Shown piece after piece: positions 45,501-57,013 of a DNA stretch of 64,000 bases; within the stretch, counting starts at the first letter, position 1; every line of letters begins with the position of its first letter. Both the position numbers and the translations under genes were made by a program. Below the pieces are notes generated by a model. The model saw only the letters and a program-made list of their open reading frames with translations. It did no database searches and was not told the DNA's origin. Origin of the DNA: Mortierella alpina (taxonomy: Eukaryota > Mortierellomycota > Mortierellomycetes > Mortierellales > Mortierellaceae); assembly GCA_029449245.1 (NCBI GenBank), contig JANATF010000007.1, positions 1,550,001 to 1,614,000 of the forward strand, written 5' to 3'.

Positions 45501-48307
45501 TATTTGTAGATGACCTCAGCATCCTGGCTCAGGTTGACGACGGAGCCCAAGTAATGGTACAAGCCCTCGAAGGTCTTGTAGGACTCAAAGAGCTCAATGA
45601 GCTTGGAGGCACCAAGCTGGTCCGAGTACTTGGTTGCAACCTGGACCACAATCTGCAGGTTCTGTCTCATGTTGACGTTCAGCATCTCGCGCAAGCATTC
45701 CAGCGACTGCTCTACCGAGAGGCGACCAAAGTAGGCCAGAACCCAGTCAGGGGTGAGGAGGTGGGTGTGGACAAGGACGCGCTTGATGTCCGCGTTCTCA
45801 GTGTAGTGCTCCAAAGCTCGCTGGTAAAGTCCGGCTTTTTCGCACATGGCACCGATTGAGACGCGGTCATAGTGGGTAAACATCTCATTACCCAGGATGG
45901 CATCAGCGACCTGAGGGGCGTGCATGAGGTTCATCTCCAGCAAACGGGTCTGGAGGTGTGCGTGCTGAGGAAGGTTATCCTTGAGTGCCTCTAGCAAGAA
46001 GGCAGTAGCCTGCTGGATCATGTTCTGTGACATGAAGACATCCACGACCTAGATATAGTATTGTTGCATAAAGAACGTTAGGTCCCATTATCCAGTTGTT
46101 TCTGTTCGTTGTGAGCATGACGTCGCGAAGCATACCTTCTCCAAGTCGACCAAGGGCCCGCCTTCATTGTTGGCGAGAAGGGTAGCAAACTCGGCACCGT
46201 TGTCGGGATCCATGCGCATAATATGCTGAAGGAGAACGGCATAGTCTGGTGTGTAGCCGACCTTGTTGGCGTACAGAATGATCTTGGGATACTGCTTGGT
46301 CTCGGCAAAGCATGCAATGACCTTGTTGGGAACGTTGGCGCGGAGGTACACCGAGAGAGCCAAATTCAGGTCATGCTGCTTGACGATATCTCCGAGCTCC
46401 TCACTGCATTCCAGTTTGTCTTCCTTGAGCCACTTCTCCAGCAGTTGCTTCCGTCCCTGCGCAAGAACAGGCTTGGCAAGCTCGAGGGACTCGTGCTTGT
46501 TCAGTTCACCCTTTTCCAAAAGGATACCAAAGTACTGCAGGATAGGAGGCACCTGTCCGGCTCCAACGGGGATCTGCTTGAATCGTTCAATGGTCTGAGG
46601 CGTACGCAAGATTCCCTAATGTTTACCAACGAAGACTAAAAGTCAGCTTCAATGGGATATGCGAATAAGCCATGAGTGTCTCCCAAAAAAAACTTCGCTG
46701 TCCTTACCCTTGGCGAGGTGGCAGCAACCTTGGCAGCCTGACCATGATCGCCTGACTGGAACAATTGCTGGAAACGCTGAAGGTAGAGGTCATCGGCGCC
46801 AGGCAGTCCGTTGCGAGAGGCGACCTTGAGGGCCAGCTCAGTGTTGCCGAGGGTGTTGACAATGTACGGGACAAGGTTGTCCTCATTCACGCTAACAGAG
46901 AGGACCTGGCCCTTGCGGTTGACTCCGATGAGTCCGCTAGTCGCCTCGTGCTCTGCAGTCACAAAGATAGTCTCGCCACTGATCCTGTTCATGTAGATGC
47001 AGGTGCCACTCTCGAGATCGTACAGGTGGACGAAACCAAACTTGGTGACCAGGAAAATAATGCCGTACTTGTGACTGATCTGCATCGCAACAGGGAAGTC
47101 GCCGTTGGCTTCTGGAGGGAAGTAGACATCGACGGCCTTCTTGGGATATGCTGGGTTACCCTCTTTGTGATCAACCTCCACAACATGCAACTACAAAGTG
47201 AGCCGTAAGAGAAGTTGACATGTCATTCGTTAATATCGTCCACATCAAAGCTCGGCTCCTTCTTTCAGTCTTTCCGCCAACCAACTGTCAAGAGCACGTC
47301 AGGTTACCTTGGCTCCAGTAGCAGAGCGAACTGCGAAGGCAAAGAGCTTTGTGGGAGAGTTACCACCATCCAGCTTGAGATCAGCAAACGCAGCGGCATG
47401 ACCCTCAATCGGCTGGCTGACTCCGCGATCCTTAGAATAAAGCTGCATCGCGCCAACAACGCGGCCACCCTAGAAGATACATGAAATTTTCTCGTCGTTA
47501 GTATGGTGGACTATGAAGCAAACCTCTCTCCTAGAAAAGTCAGGGCAAGCATACCTGGGACGAAATGCCGACAAGGACCATCCACTTTTCGTCAGAGTTG
47601 ACACGGTAGTTGATGATCTGGCAGCCGCTCAGGGTAGCATGGCGATCAAAAACCTTCACGGGCTGCGAATCACCCTCCATAGACCAATGGTACACCGCAG
47701 TGCCGGTGACGAGGGCGATAGACTTTAAAGAGATCCACTTCCAGAACTCGACGTCGTCATGCATCAGGTGCGACTTTACTTTGCTCTTCATCTCGAGGTT
47801 GAAGATCTGGAGCTGTCTTCCGGCTAATGATGGTCGAAATAGACAGTACAGGATACTGATCAGTCTGGATGCCGTCCATAATTATTGCAGATATCATCAG
47901 TGTGAGGAAAACTGGTCGCGTTACCTTTGAGCGCAATGACCTTGCTCGCGGGGTTCATAATGGCCGAGTCTGCTGTGATGGGTCGACGAATCACGTTGGT
48001 GGGATCAGTGAGGTCGATGATGACCACCAGGTTTTGCTCACCAGTTGTCTCTCGCACACAGATGAACCGGTCGGACTCCAAGGTAAGTGTGTTGAAGCCA
48101 ATGCTTGCCGCATTGATGCCCAGATTTTGAAGCTATATGACACAAGGGATGACGAGGACGGAGACGAGCAAGCTGTGAGTACACACGTTGTGGACAGGCA
48201 CGGGTTTTTCTTTTCGCATATAGCTTCACGTTATGCAGGACTCTCGACATGCAGCTGCGTCGTACCTGGACATGCTCCTGGAAGCGAATGGGCAAGGATT
48301 CCGTCAT
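42565..48307 (-). CDS. CHC1: clathrin heavy chain
   Basis: Clathrin heavy chain forms the triskelion coat of endocytic and trans-Golgi vesicles. About eight exons give roughly 1,690 residues. Exon 1 (48307-48266) encodes [14 protein letters not shown]; exon 2 continues [20 protein letters not shown]. Landmarks: terminal beta-propeller ([50 protein letters not shown]), linker ([20 protein letters not shown]) and the CHC leg repeats ([79 protein letters not shown]). The trimerisation region ends in [20 protein letters not shown]. All family segments are present in order, without breaks. The antisense strand has long open frames because codon use is strongly biased to C/G-ending codons, in keeping with high expression. 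Confidence 0.97.
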
Positions 48308-48875
48308 TATATATAGAGGGGTCTAAGAGTCTACCATATCAACGGGAGAAAAAGAAAGCGGCAGTGATATGAGCTCAGCTGTGGACGAACGGGCACAAGA
48401 GTGGCCTCTTTGCAGCCTGTCTGCAGCCGCAGTGCCGGCTGGCTCTTTTGTTGTTACCGATAAAAGTGTCTTGGCTGCCCTATGGCTGAACCAGGGGTTG
48501 AACGGATGGCTGTCTTTGCGGAAAGAACAAGGATGAGTGTTTTGCACACGCGAGTTCAAAAAAAAACGAGAAGGAGGACGACAAGAAGTGGGAAAGAGAA
48601 GGAAGGTGGAGAACGAAGAAACGAGTGATGCGCTGGTGAAGGCGAGGGGATGAGAAGGGAAACAATGGGAAAGATGATGAACGAGAAGGCGCGCGTTGGA
48701 AAAGCCCGCCCACAAGAATTGTGTCCCAGTGGGGAACCCAATCTGCCACGTAAAAGCCGCACGTGAGTGGACCGAATACGACAAGCCACCCCGCTTCAAC
48801 AAAACACAGCTTGATTGCGGGTCCCTGGGATGCACCCACTTCTGCATCCATCACGCTGAGCTCGACACAAACACC
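48308..48875. other. divergent promoter region between clathrin heavy chain and uS8m
   Basis: No gene is supported in these 568 bp. It must hold both promoters. A GCACGTGAG E-box-like site lies at 48761-48769, and a purine-rich tract (48560-48690) is probably the clathrin leader region. Confidence 0.4.
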
Positions 48876-49337
48876 ATGCCTCGCCATTACGATCTCTGCG
48901 CCCGTGTCCAGAACGGATTCCGTGCCCGCCTCCGCAGGATCGCTGTTCCCGACACAAAAATGAACCTCGCCATCTCCAACGTCCTCTACAAGGAGGGCTT
49001 CATCGCCGGCGTTAGTCGAGGCGACCATGTACAGCCCGACACGGACTATGTCGCAACCACACCCGACAACGTCGCGACCCGCCGCCTCTGGCTTGACCTG
49101 AAGTACAACAACGATGAGCCCGTCCTCAAGAAGATGTCTGCAGTTAGCAAGCCCTCAAAAAAGATTGTTATGAAAGTCGAGGAGCTCCAGAACCTGGCGG
49201 CAGGAAACAGGTCGCAGTTCATCAAGGGTTTGCAGCCTGGAGAAATTGCCATCCTGACCACCAACTATGGCGTTCTAGAACTTCGAGAGGCTCTGGAGAA
49301 GGGTGCTGGAGGCGAGGTCCTGTGCCGGGCCATTTAA
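48876..49337 (+). CDS. MRPS8: mitochondrial small-subunit ribosomal protein uS8m (yeast Mrps8)
   Basis: This single-exon gene encodes 153 residues. It matches yeast Mrps8 along its length: CARVQNGFRARLRRIAVPDT, LYKEGFIAGVSRGDHVQPDT, TPDNVATRRLWLDLKYNN, AVSKPSKKIVMKVEEL, GLQPGEIAILTTNYGVLELR and the hallmark GGEVLCRAI end. uS8 binds the central domain of the small rRNA. The start at 48876 (MPRHYDLCARVQNG) agrees with the short N-terminus of the yeast protein, which lacks a long presequence. The frame remains open 180 bp upstream, but that part does not resemble the family. It is divergent from clathrin heavy chain. Confidence 0.94.
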   Translation: MPRHYDLCARVQNGFRARLRRIAVPDTKMNLAISNVLYKEGFIAGVSRGDHVQPDTDYVATTPDNVATRRLWLDLKYNNDEPVLKKMSAVSKPSKKIVMKVEELQNLAAGNRSQFIKGLQPGEIAILTTNYGVLELREALEKGAGGEVLCRAI

Positions 49338-49775
49338 CGCAGAGGATACTCTGGAAACTTTCTTTTTCTTTGGTCGGCCTGAGGATCAAGAACGGTGGCT
49401 ATATTCAGGATCTGGGCTGTTATGGTAATGATGGGGCAGCAAATGCTCATCGCACCGTCGCTTGTTCAGGATCGACAAGAGCACACACTTAGAGCAGAAC
49501 ACCTGCACCAACCTGTATAATACAACCTTTCAATTACAACGACCCGAGTTGGTAGTGACTGCGAAGCGCACGCCTGAAAAGGCGGAGGCTCTTTTTCTTT
49601 TTTTATGCCATGTCCTTCTCGGAAACAAGCTTATCCTCCATTCCATCGAGTGTCCTTCGCTCTCTTTTCTCCTCCGCTCCCCTTCTCTTGTTTCCTTCCT
49701 CTCCTCCTTCAGCCCGACACCATTCCTCCTCTCAAACTCAAAACACTACTCGCTGCTGTTGCAGTAATCCTCGTC
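49338..49775. other. intergenic region, uS8m to TBC1D20-like gene
   Basis: No gene is supported. The right half (49590-49750) is strongly CT-rich, as in other leaders in this window. Confidence 0.4.
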
Positions 49776-51809
49776 ATGACGCGGACACGACAGCTTCAGA
49801 CCAGTAACCATCACAAGGCAAAGTCAACCAGCGTGGCCACTGCAGGGTCGCTACGCCACCGTCGGCCCAAAACAAAGGACAGCCTCGAAAAAGAAAAGCG
49901 CATACGGCTTCTGGACGAGGCCATCGTCACTGGCGATATCGAGAAACTCAGGAGGCTATCGGTAACAGGGGCAGGATTCGTCAATCATGGAATAAGACGC
50001 CGAGCTTGGTTCGTGAACACCCTCCTTGGGCCACTCCAATCCATACCTTTTCGCCTTTTCTTCTTTCACTGATGAGGTTTTCGTCTTTTGTAATAGGCCA
50101 TTACTACTACGAACGCACGTGCCAAGAAGGGAATCTATGGAAGGCAAGCAGCTTGCTCTCTTCGTACTGCCTCTACAAACACCAGAGGATGGTTAGAAGA
50201 TGCCACGTTTTGACCTTTGGTTATTTCACACAACTATAGTCGTAAAGGAGGATCGACATAAGGATGAGGAGCAGGTTCGCCTTGACGTCATTCGATCCTT
50301 CACACATCTCGAAAGCGAGTCAAGTAAGCCTCGTAATGCTGGTTTCTGGCACTGAAAATGTCTCTTTGCGGATCGTACATCTAACGCTCAACAACACTCT
50401 TACCAACAACTCTGTTTGTTCCAAGAGAGCCAGCAATCTACCAAGAGACAGAAGCAGGATGATCTTTTGCATGTGATCATGGATGTATTGCAGAGGCACC
50501 CCAAATTGTCATACTATCAGGTGCGGCGAACACTCCACTTGGCTTGGACAAGGGTTATGGGCGCTCAGATGACTAATACTCTGCCAGCTGTGCTATATCG
50601 CGTAGGGCTTTCATGACGTTTGCACCTGCCTGATCATCGTTCTTGGCAAGGAGGCTGCAACGCTGGCTGCAGAAACCTTGGCAATGATCTTTTTCAGGGA
50701 CAGTATGTCTAGCAATTTGGAGCCAGTCTTAGACCAACTGTCGCTTCTGACGGCACTCCTGAGAATCGAGGATCCAGAAGTACAGGAGTTTTTGGACAGG
50801 TACAGGAAGTGCTTTGTTGTAATGGCCTAAAACCCACAGGAATAGCTCGTTCCTAACTTCAATCCCCAACTCTACTGCAAAGATCAGAAATACTCCCATT
50901 TTTCCCGCTAAGCTGGGTCATCACTTGGTGTTCTCACAACCTCCAGGACTTTGAAAAGGTCGCGCGTATCTACGACTTTTTGATATGCTTTAACCCACTC
51001 ATGTCCGTCTATCTTGCTGCTGCTGTAAGTGTTCACACGAACGTCATATATCCAGAAAATCTCGTCGCTTTCTCGTACCGTGCGTGACTCGTCCAAAAGA
51101 AGGTTCTAACGTGAATACGATTGCTCTGCAATAGGTAGTCATGTCGCGGCGAGAGGAATTGTTTGAAGTCGAGTGCGACAACGCAATGGTGCATACCTTT
51201 TTGACAAAGTTCCCCAAGAACATTGATCTGGAGCTAGTGATCTCGCACGCCCATCAGCTTTACATGACGTATCCACCGGAAGTCCTGCAGAATCGTGCAG
51301 AGAGCTGGCTGGATGAAACGTAAGCCTCAACCTACTCTTCGTCTTGAAGAACCGAGACTCTTCAACTGAACAGGAGTAGCTAACATATACCCTTGCTTAT
51401 TTACTGATAGCTCTTGCGTGAACACGTTCCACAAACCGGGAACTCGTCTCTATGACAGCGAGGATGAAAAGACGTCTTTGACAGCTGTCGACTTTGGACC
51501 GATCGATGAAATCTTGAGCAAACCACCTGTGAAACGAACCAAGGAAACCTCTGCCCTGTCGAAATACCCTACGAACGCTCTATACCTCTATCGCCGCAAT
51601 ATGGTTGCCATGGCTGCGTTCTCGGCTGCTGCCTCGATGGGAACGATGGCTCTTCTTCTTTTGAACTCGAGCGTATTTAGGTGAGAAGCCTTTGTCTTGT
51701 TCAATGTCCTTGTTGCGACACTATGGCCAGTTGACTAATGACAAATCTGGCCCTATTCCTCATGCTCATTTTCATTAGGGAATGGGTGAATAACGTGGGT
51801 CTCCGTTGA
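49776..51809 (+). CDS. TBC1D20/Gyp8-type Rab GTPase-activating protein
   Basis: TBC1D20 (Gyp8 in yeast) is an ER-membrane GAP for Rab1/Ypt1. The coding sequence is cut into at least eight exons. Joined blocks are LLDEAIVTGDIEKLRRLSVT, NHGIRRRAW|PLLLRTHVP, EDRHKDEEQVRLDVIRSF, LHVIMDVLQRHPKLSYYQ|GFHDVCTCLIIVLG (the TBC motif YYQGxHD, which carries the catalytic Gln), PFFPLSWVITWCSHNLQDFE, ARIYDFLICFNPLMSVYLAA, and FLTKFPKNIDLELVISHAHQ. The Arg finger region is IRxxxW plus RLDVIRSF. The C-terminus has one hydrophobic segment (AAFSAAASMGTMALLLLNSS) followed by EWVNNVGLR, fitting a tail anchor. Intron 1 starts with the uncommon GTTCGT. The last exon (about 51779-51809) encodes only ten residues. 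Confidence 0.9.
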
Positions 51810-52027
51810 AGAGTGAACTTCATCATTAGCTATAACGATATAACGACTTTATCTTATGACAAGGACAATGCAAAAAAAAAAGAAAAAAACATCCTAGAAT
51901 ACACGACCGTGGAATGACAAAATAGGGGGGGATATAGAAAACCGAGTTGCTGTCCAGTTGTACCCAGACGAAGGGTGTTTGCAACGATATGGGTCTATGG
52001 ACATAGAGCGAGATACGAACGCCTTGT

Positions 52028-53022
52028 TTAAACGACCGAAACAAAGTCGCCTTCGACGCCCTCCTGCATTACTGATGCATGTCCAAGGATCGTCACCGCG
52101 CTAGCGCCTGCAGAGAGATACAGAAAAAACAAAACCAGAAAAGGTCAGCAATTGAGTTCCAAGGTTTCTTCCTTCCTTCGGTGCTCTCCAAAATGACATA
52201 AAAAGATCTCCCACATACCAACAATCCAAAAGACCGTGCCGATTGTCGAGCTGAAGAAGAACAGAACCACGGCGATACAGATCAAACCCGTCTTCAACTG
52301 CGCGGCCTGGAAGGTGTTGGATCCAATGGTGATGCCCTCTGCGGGAATTCTCGAGATAAAGTACATGCCGCCGACCACAAAGGCAACGCTGAACAGGAGC
52401 ATGAAATTCGTGATCCTAAAAGTGTCCGACCGAGGGAGGGAAAAAAAGAGTGCTGTTTTAGTTCCATTCGTGCCAAGACCCTCAGATGATTCCTGGCCAT
52501 ATCCCCCTATTTCGATTCTCTCTCTCGCTTCCTCTTTGCTCCTGCTGGCGGTGCTGCTCATCAGGATATAGAGCCCAAGAAGAAGAAAATGGCTTTCCGA
52601 GAGAGAGAGAACAAGGTACATACAGGCTGTAAGCTGTGATGGCGATGAACATCAAGAGGTAATTGCCCTGGAAGTATGTGAGATTGTAGTTGAATCTCGA
52701 AGTGACGCCTAGAGTAGAAAACAAAGATGGCAAAAACTTGATGAGTATACGATTCTCGAGATGAACGGCATGGGTGAACTCTTGGCGAGCTCCACTTTTT
52801 TTCTTGGACCTTACTCGAGAAGCCGCTGGGCATGGACAGGCGGTTTCTGTCAAAGAACTCGGACACGGGCCTCAGAGAGGAGAGGCGCTCCTCGCGAAAC
52901 TTTTGCAGGTATCCAAGGCCAAAGCTAGCGGCAGTGGAGGCAGCTGCAGAGGTGTCCTCGGAGGAGGGGAAGCCACCCGCGAAGGGGTTGGTGGGGACGG
53001 CGGTGTAGGCAGGGGCGGCCAT
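52028..53022 (-). CDS. PRA1/Yip3-family Rab-acceptor membrane protein
   Basis: PRA1 proteins are small four-span membrane proteins of the ER/Golgi that bind prenylated Rabs and act as GDI displacement factors. The protein starts MAAPAYTAVPTNPFAGG; the family signature SLRPVSEFFDRNRLSMPSGF is followed, after introns, by VTSRFNYNLTYFQGNYLLMF, TNFMLLFSVAFVVGGMYFIS and TGLICIAVVLFFFSSTIGTV. The final exon reads ASAVTILGHASVMQEG and ends GDFVSVV at 52028. About 180 residues in total, typical for the family. It is convergent with the TBC1D20-like gene; both act in Rab-dependent ER-Golgi traffic, though adjacency in a fungal genome is weak evidence of a link. Confidence 0.92.
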
Positions 53023-53746
53023 GATGATGATCGAGTCGGGTGCGGTGGTGGAATGGGGAGAGTGTTTGACGAGAATATGTCGGGCGGAAAGAGGAACAGA
53101 AGGAAATGAGAACGAACAAGCGCAAATGAGGCTGAAGATAAAATGTCTGTGGGCAGACAGGGGGCCGCCAAAAATGAAAAAAAAGGTTCTGCCACGTAGT
53201 GCGGGTGATGTCTATATTCGGCGCAGTTGGCTCTTGGCAAGCAAAGCAAAACGCGTCCTGGGCTGTCGGTGCCAAGGTCGGCTCTTGAAGAACGTCGTCG
53301 TCACTGGTTTACTAGTCACGTAGACCTCCTATTGAAATCGTCTACACACCTAGTGTCTCCCTCTGCCGACGCTGAGGAAGGCAGGTTGTGAGGCGACCAT
53401 CGACGTGACGGAAGAGAAGGAGCGCCAGTATGGTAGAGTGGCAATCTATTCTGGCGACAAAGTTTTTGGCTTAGAACTGGAATTAAGATAGCTCCTAGCT
53501 ATACTACCAGAGCGATCTCGTTTCGCTTCCTGAACGAGCTGGAGACTTTCGGAACAGAGAATCCTTCGAACCTGAACAAGCATAGTGTCGACGACAACTT
53601 TAAGTAAGCCTAGGGTCTTCCGCCTCTCTCTCCTTTTCTATATTTCATCTACCTTCTTTTTGCAAGCAGATCATCGCAAACATTTTCCAATTGCCTCTTT
53701 GATCATCCATCCATTTGTCTCTTCCATTCGTACGATATCTCCAACC
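53023..53746. other. divergent intergenic region between PRA1 and hevein-like gene
   Basis: No gene is supported in these 724 bp. It contains an ACGCGT at 53251-53256 and a pyrimidine-rich leader before 53747. Confidence 0.4.
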
Positions 53747-54587
53747 ATGCGAGCCCAACTCCTTGTTCTTGTCTCGCTGCTGTGTGCAGTCGCCATGGCG
53801 CGTATCGACACAGCGGAAGTTTGTACCGGCGCACAAGCCTGCGATGAAGGATACTGCTGTTCAAGCCAGTGAGTGATCACGAACTCCATATTGTCCCTCC
53901 CCCCTTCCTCTGCATGACTGTTGGATATGCATGATAGCTGCCTAATCTTCCATCCATGCGCGACACTCCTCAATTAGCGGTTTCTGCGGCCGGTCGCCGC
54001 TGCATTGCAGCCATTCTACGGGATGCGACCCTGCAAAGGGTTCATGTGGTGTTGTGTAAGTTATTTGTCTCGCACCATTCCTAGTTTGCCCACTGCGGGG
54101 ATCTACCCTTGGCTTGTCAGCTCGTATGCTCAACTTCAACATTTTTGGTCGATCATAAAACAGCTTCCTTGATAAACAGGAGCTCCCTCATGTCGTGCCT
54201 TATGAGGCCTTGGACCAGAAAGCCGTGCCTGAGCTAATCAGCAAGTTGACTAATGAGGGGCTGCATGTCTCGCCCGAAGAGAAGTCTGGCGGCACGACGA
54301 TGCAGACGATTCTAAACAAGGGTCTGGCAGAAAAGGAAAAGATGCTTGCTGCAGCAAAACCTGCGGCTGCTGCGCCCGCCCCCAATGCTGCCCATCCACA
54401 GGATCCAACCGCCATGGATGGTAAGAAGACCATTGTTGGCGACGACAAGAAGACCTCCGCAGATGACAAAACCAAGACCCCAGAGGAAGAAAAGCTAGCC
54501 TCGCCAGTCGAAAAGGCCAATAGCGCCAGCAAGTTGACGATCGGTGTTTTGGGCGTCACTTTCGGCATCCTGCCCTGGATTCTTTGA
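53747..54587 (+). CDS. small hevein-like (chitin-binding) GPI-anchored protein
   Basis: Three exons give about 205 residues. A signal peptide (MRAQLLVLVSLLCAVAMA) is followed by a single compact cysteine-rich domain assembled across introns: CTGAQACDEGYCCSS|HGFCGRSPLHCSHSTGCDP. The CCSxxGFCG core is the hallmark of chitin-binding type 1 (hevein, CBM18) modules. An exon junction falls inside the core. The rest is Ala/Lys/Asp-rich spacer (KPAAAAPAPNAAHP; GDDKKTSADDKTKTPEEEK). It ends in a hydrophobic tail, LTIGVLGVTFGILPWIL, preceded by small residues (NSAS), which fits a GPI-attachment signal. A cell-wall or plasma-membrane protein that contacts chitin is inferred. Confidence 0.8.
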
Positions 54588-54959
54588 ACCATGCGATAAG
54601 CAAGGAAGCCATCATAGTCCTGATACAGTACTTGGCAGGTATATCAGGCGTAGGAATAAATATTTATGATCGTGGATAGGAATGATGGGCATTCTTTTTT
54701 GCACTGACCTTCAGGTACAAAGGATCATCGTGGCACAGACCCAAAGTACAATAGCCCTTATAGATGAAATGCCGCCATCGCATTCACTATCCTCATTTGT
54801 TCACAAAACCGAGCTGGAAGAGAAGAAAGGAGCCGAATGTCTGGATTGACTGAGAATACATTGGTACAGTACATAAAACAGACTATATGGTATATCAATG
54901 AAGCCCACAGACATCATGCAACTCATCACAGACATTACTTCTGTCGTCTTATTTGGACG
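54588..54959. other. convergent 3' region between hevein-like and Ras-like genes
   Basis: No gene is supported in these 372 bp, which should hold two converging 3' UTRs. AATAAATA at 54655-54662 is a possible polyadenylation signal for the hevein-like gene. Confidence 0.4.
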
Positions 54960-57013
54960 CTACATTATCGTACAGCCGCAATGGCCATTCTTAAGATCTT
55001 GTTGTGCATCCCGGCCCTTGATGATCGTGATGCGGATGCTGGCGGTGTGACATTTGTTGCGAAACCCTTGACATTACATCCCCGGGTCTCCTTTTCTCTA
55101 TCGTAACGGCCACTAGTGACACCGCCGCCGTTGCCATCCTGTAATCGTCTTTGTCGCTCTATTTCACGCACGAGCTCAATGAACACGCTGTCGATGTTCT
55201 TGCCCGATTTTGCGCTATATAGAAAAAGGAGAGAGCGAGAGAGAACGCACGGTTACGAAAAGAAACGTTTGAGCCATTTTTTTTTCCATGAAAGAAATTC
55301 ATCTTTTTCTTACCTGGCCTCCAAAACGAGCGCGTTAGACCGTTCAGCAAACCGAGCAACAGCGCTTGTTCCGACGCGTCGTTCACTACTGTCGTCCCCG
55401 AGATCACACTTGTTGCCGACCATCATGATGGGTACGTTTTCAGACTCTTTGGCGCGCCAGATCTGGTCCCGATAGCCGACCAGCTCGCGAAAGGAGCCGA
55501 GGGATGCGATGGAGTAGACGCAGATGAAGCCATCGGCCGACCTAGAAATAGCGTGAGCATCAGGATGTGTGAGCTCGATGATGTGAGAAAATAGAAAAGC
55601 GAAAAAAAGGAGACGTCGTGCATTGGGTGCGTCATTTTACAGCGGAAGATACATACCTCATAAATGAATCGTTCCAATGGCTTCGATATTCAAACTGGCC
55701 AGATGTGTCCGTGAGGTCCAAGATGTAATCTTGTCCGTCAACGGTGATATGTTTGCAGTACGAGTCTTCGATTGTGGGATCATATTCATCATGAAATCTA
55801 TGAGAGAGAAACCAAAAAGGTGGTTGTTAGGAGTTGGTTACAAGAAGAAACGCGAAGGCTACCACAACAAAAAAGGTGCATACTGGTCTCGGAGGAAGCG
55901 GAGAGTCATAGCAGACTTTCCGACAGCACCGTTGCCCACAACAACAATCGACAACCTGCGAGGTGGAAGTTTGCACTGTGGCGCTTCTCTCGTTCGCGAG
56001 GTTCTTCTCGATGGTGATGAGGATGAGGATGAGGATGACGCAGTCTGTGAGTAAGCAGAGTCTGTGCGCTGGCGGGAGGAGCGCTTTGACGGCAAGCTGC
56101 GGCTGGTGGCAAAAGATGGTCTGCCTTTGGTTGCATTAGAGCAGCAGCTGGTACTTTGGATCGAGTTAGTGGACATTGTGCTGTCTGAGCAACGGGCTAG
56201 GATAGGATCGCTTTTGGCACTGCCAGTGGAGCTCTGCCGGCGACGGAAGGTGCCCAGCCGTCCGCCGTTCTGTGAATTAACAGCGGTGTCGGAGCTAGAC
56301 CGGACAAGAGAAGATGCGCTTTGGTTGTTGCTGAGAGTCATGTCGGGGTCGAAGGCAAAAAGATCGATTGTGTCTTCAGCATTATTATAAGATATCGGGG
56401 CGCCATCGCCGATGAAACCTTGACCCTTTCTCCTGCGGCTGCATCGGGATCTGAGTGGCTTTTCGGGACGCCCACCCGGTTGCTGGGCCGACTTGTCTGC
56501 ACTCAGCTGTGAGGTGCTTGATAGCCTAAGCCGTGCCCATACTTTGCTGAAGTAACCCTTGCCCCTTTGCTGGCCAGCAAGCACAGAGACCATGCTTTCT
56601 GGTAGCTTCATGGGGCTCGGTTCACCCTGCTGAATAGGGTCAATCGGTCGCATGATTTTTTGTTCTTCTTGCTGGCTTGGCAACTCACTCTTCAAATCAT
56701 CCATGCTCCACGTCTCTTGTCGCATGATCCGCCTCTGACGACGCAACTTCCTTCCTGATGATTGGGGCTGTGGTTGGGGTTGTGGTTGCGGTTGCGCCTG
56801 AATCTGCTCCAGCTTTCTCGCCTTCTTCTCGTATTCCTCTGCCAGCTTCTCTGAGTCCAGATGAACAATGCCGCTGCCTTCGAGATCTAATAGCTGTGCG
56901 TAAAATGATGGAGCCTTCCAGGGTGAACGCGTGTGGGTGGACTCGATTGTGTGCAGCTCTTTGACACTCTTGTCACTGGCGATAAACGCTGTGGTGCAGG
57001 CGTGTGAATCCAT
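54960..57013 (-). CDS. Ras-family small GTPase with long N-terminal extension
   Basis: Exons 57013-55884, 55797-55657, 55541-55314 and 55214 onward. The first ~360 residues have no recognised domain: an early DLEGSGIVHLDSEKLAEEYE helix, a Gln-Pro repeat (QPQPQPQPQPQ), basic clusters and Ser-rich sequence. The Ras core follows: G1 VVGNGAVGKSAM, effector loop YDPTIEDSY, G3 DTSGQFEYRSHW, G4 VGNKCDLGDD and G5 LEASAKSGKN. The YDPTIEDSY effector loop is Ras/Rap-like. If read straight, the last exon ends at 54965 (ILRMAIAAVR, 582 residues) without a prenylation motif. If a 56-nt intron (55122-55067) is removed, the frame ends NGHCGCTIM at 54960 (565 residues), a farnesylation-type CaaX box. The second form is more sensible for Ras but rests on an inferred intron. 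Confidence 0.88.

Noticed and set aside
48696-48875. Upstream extension of uS8m
   Set aside because: The extra residues do not resemble the family or a presequence, and the downstream ATG matches the yeast N-terminus.
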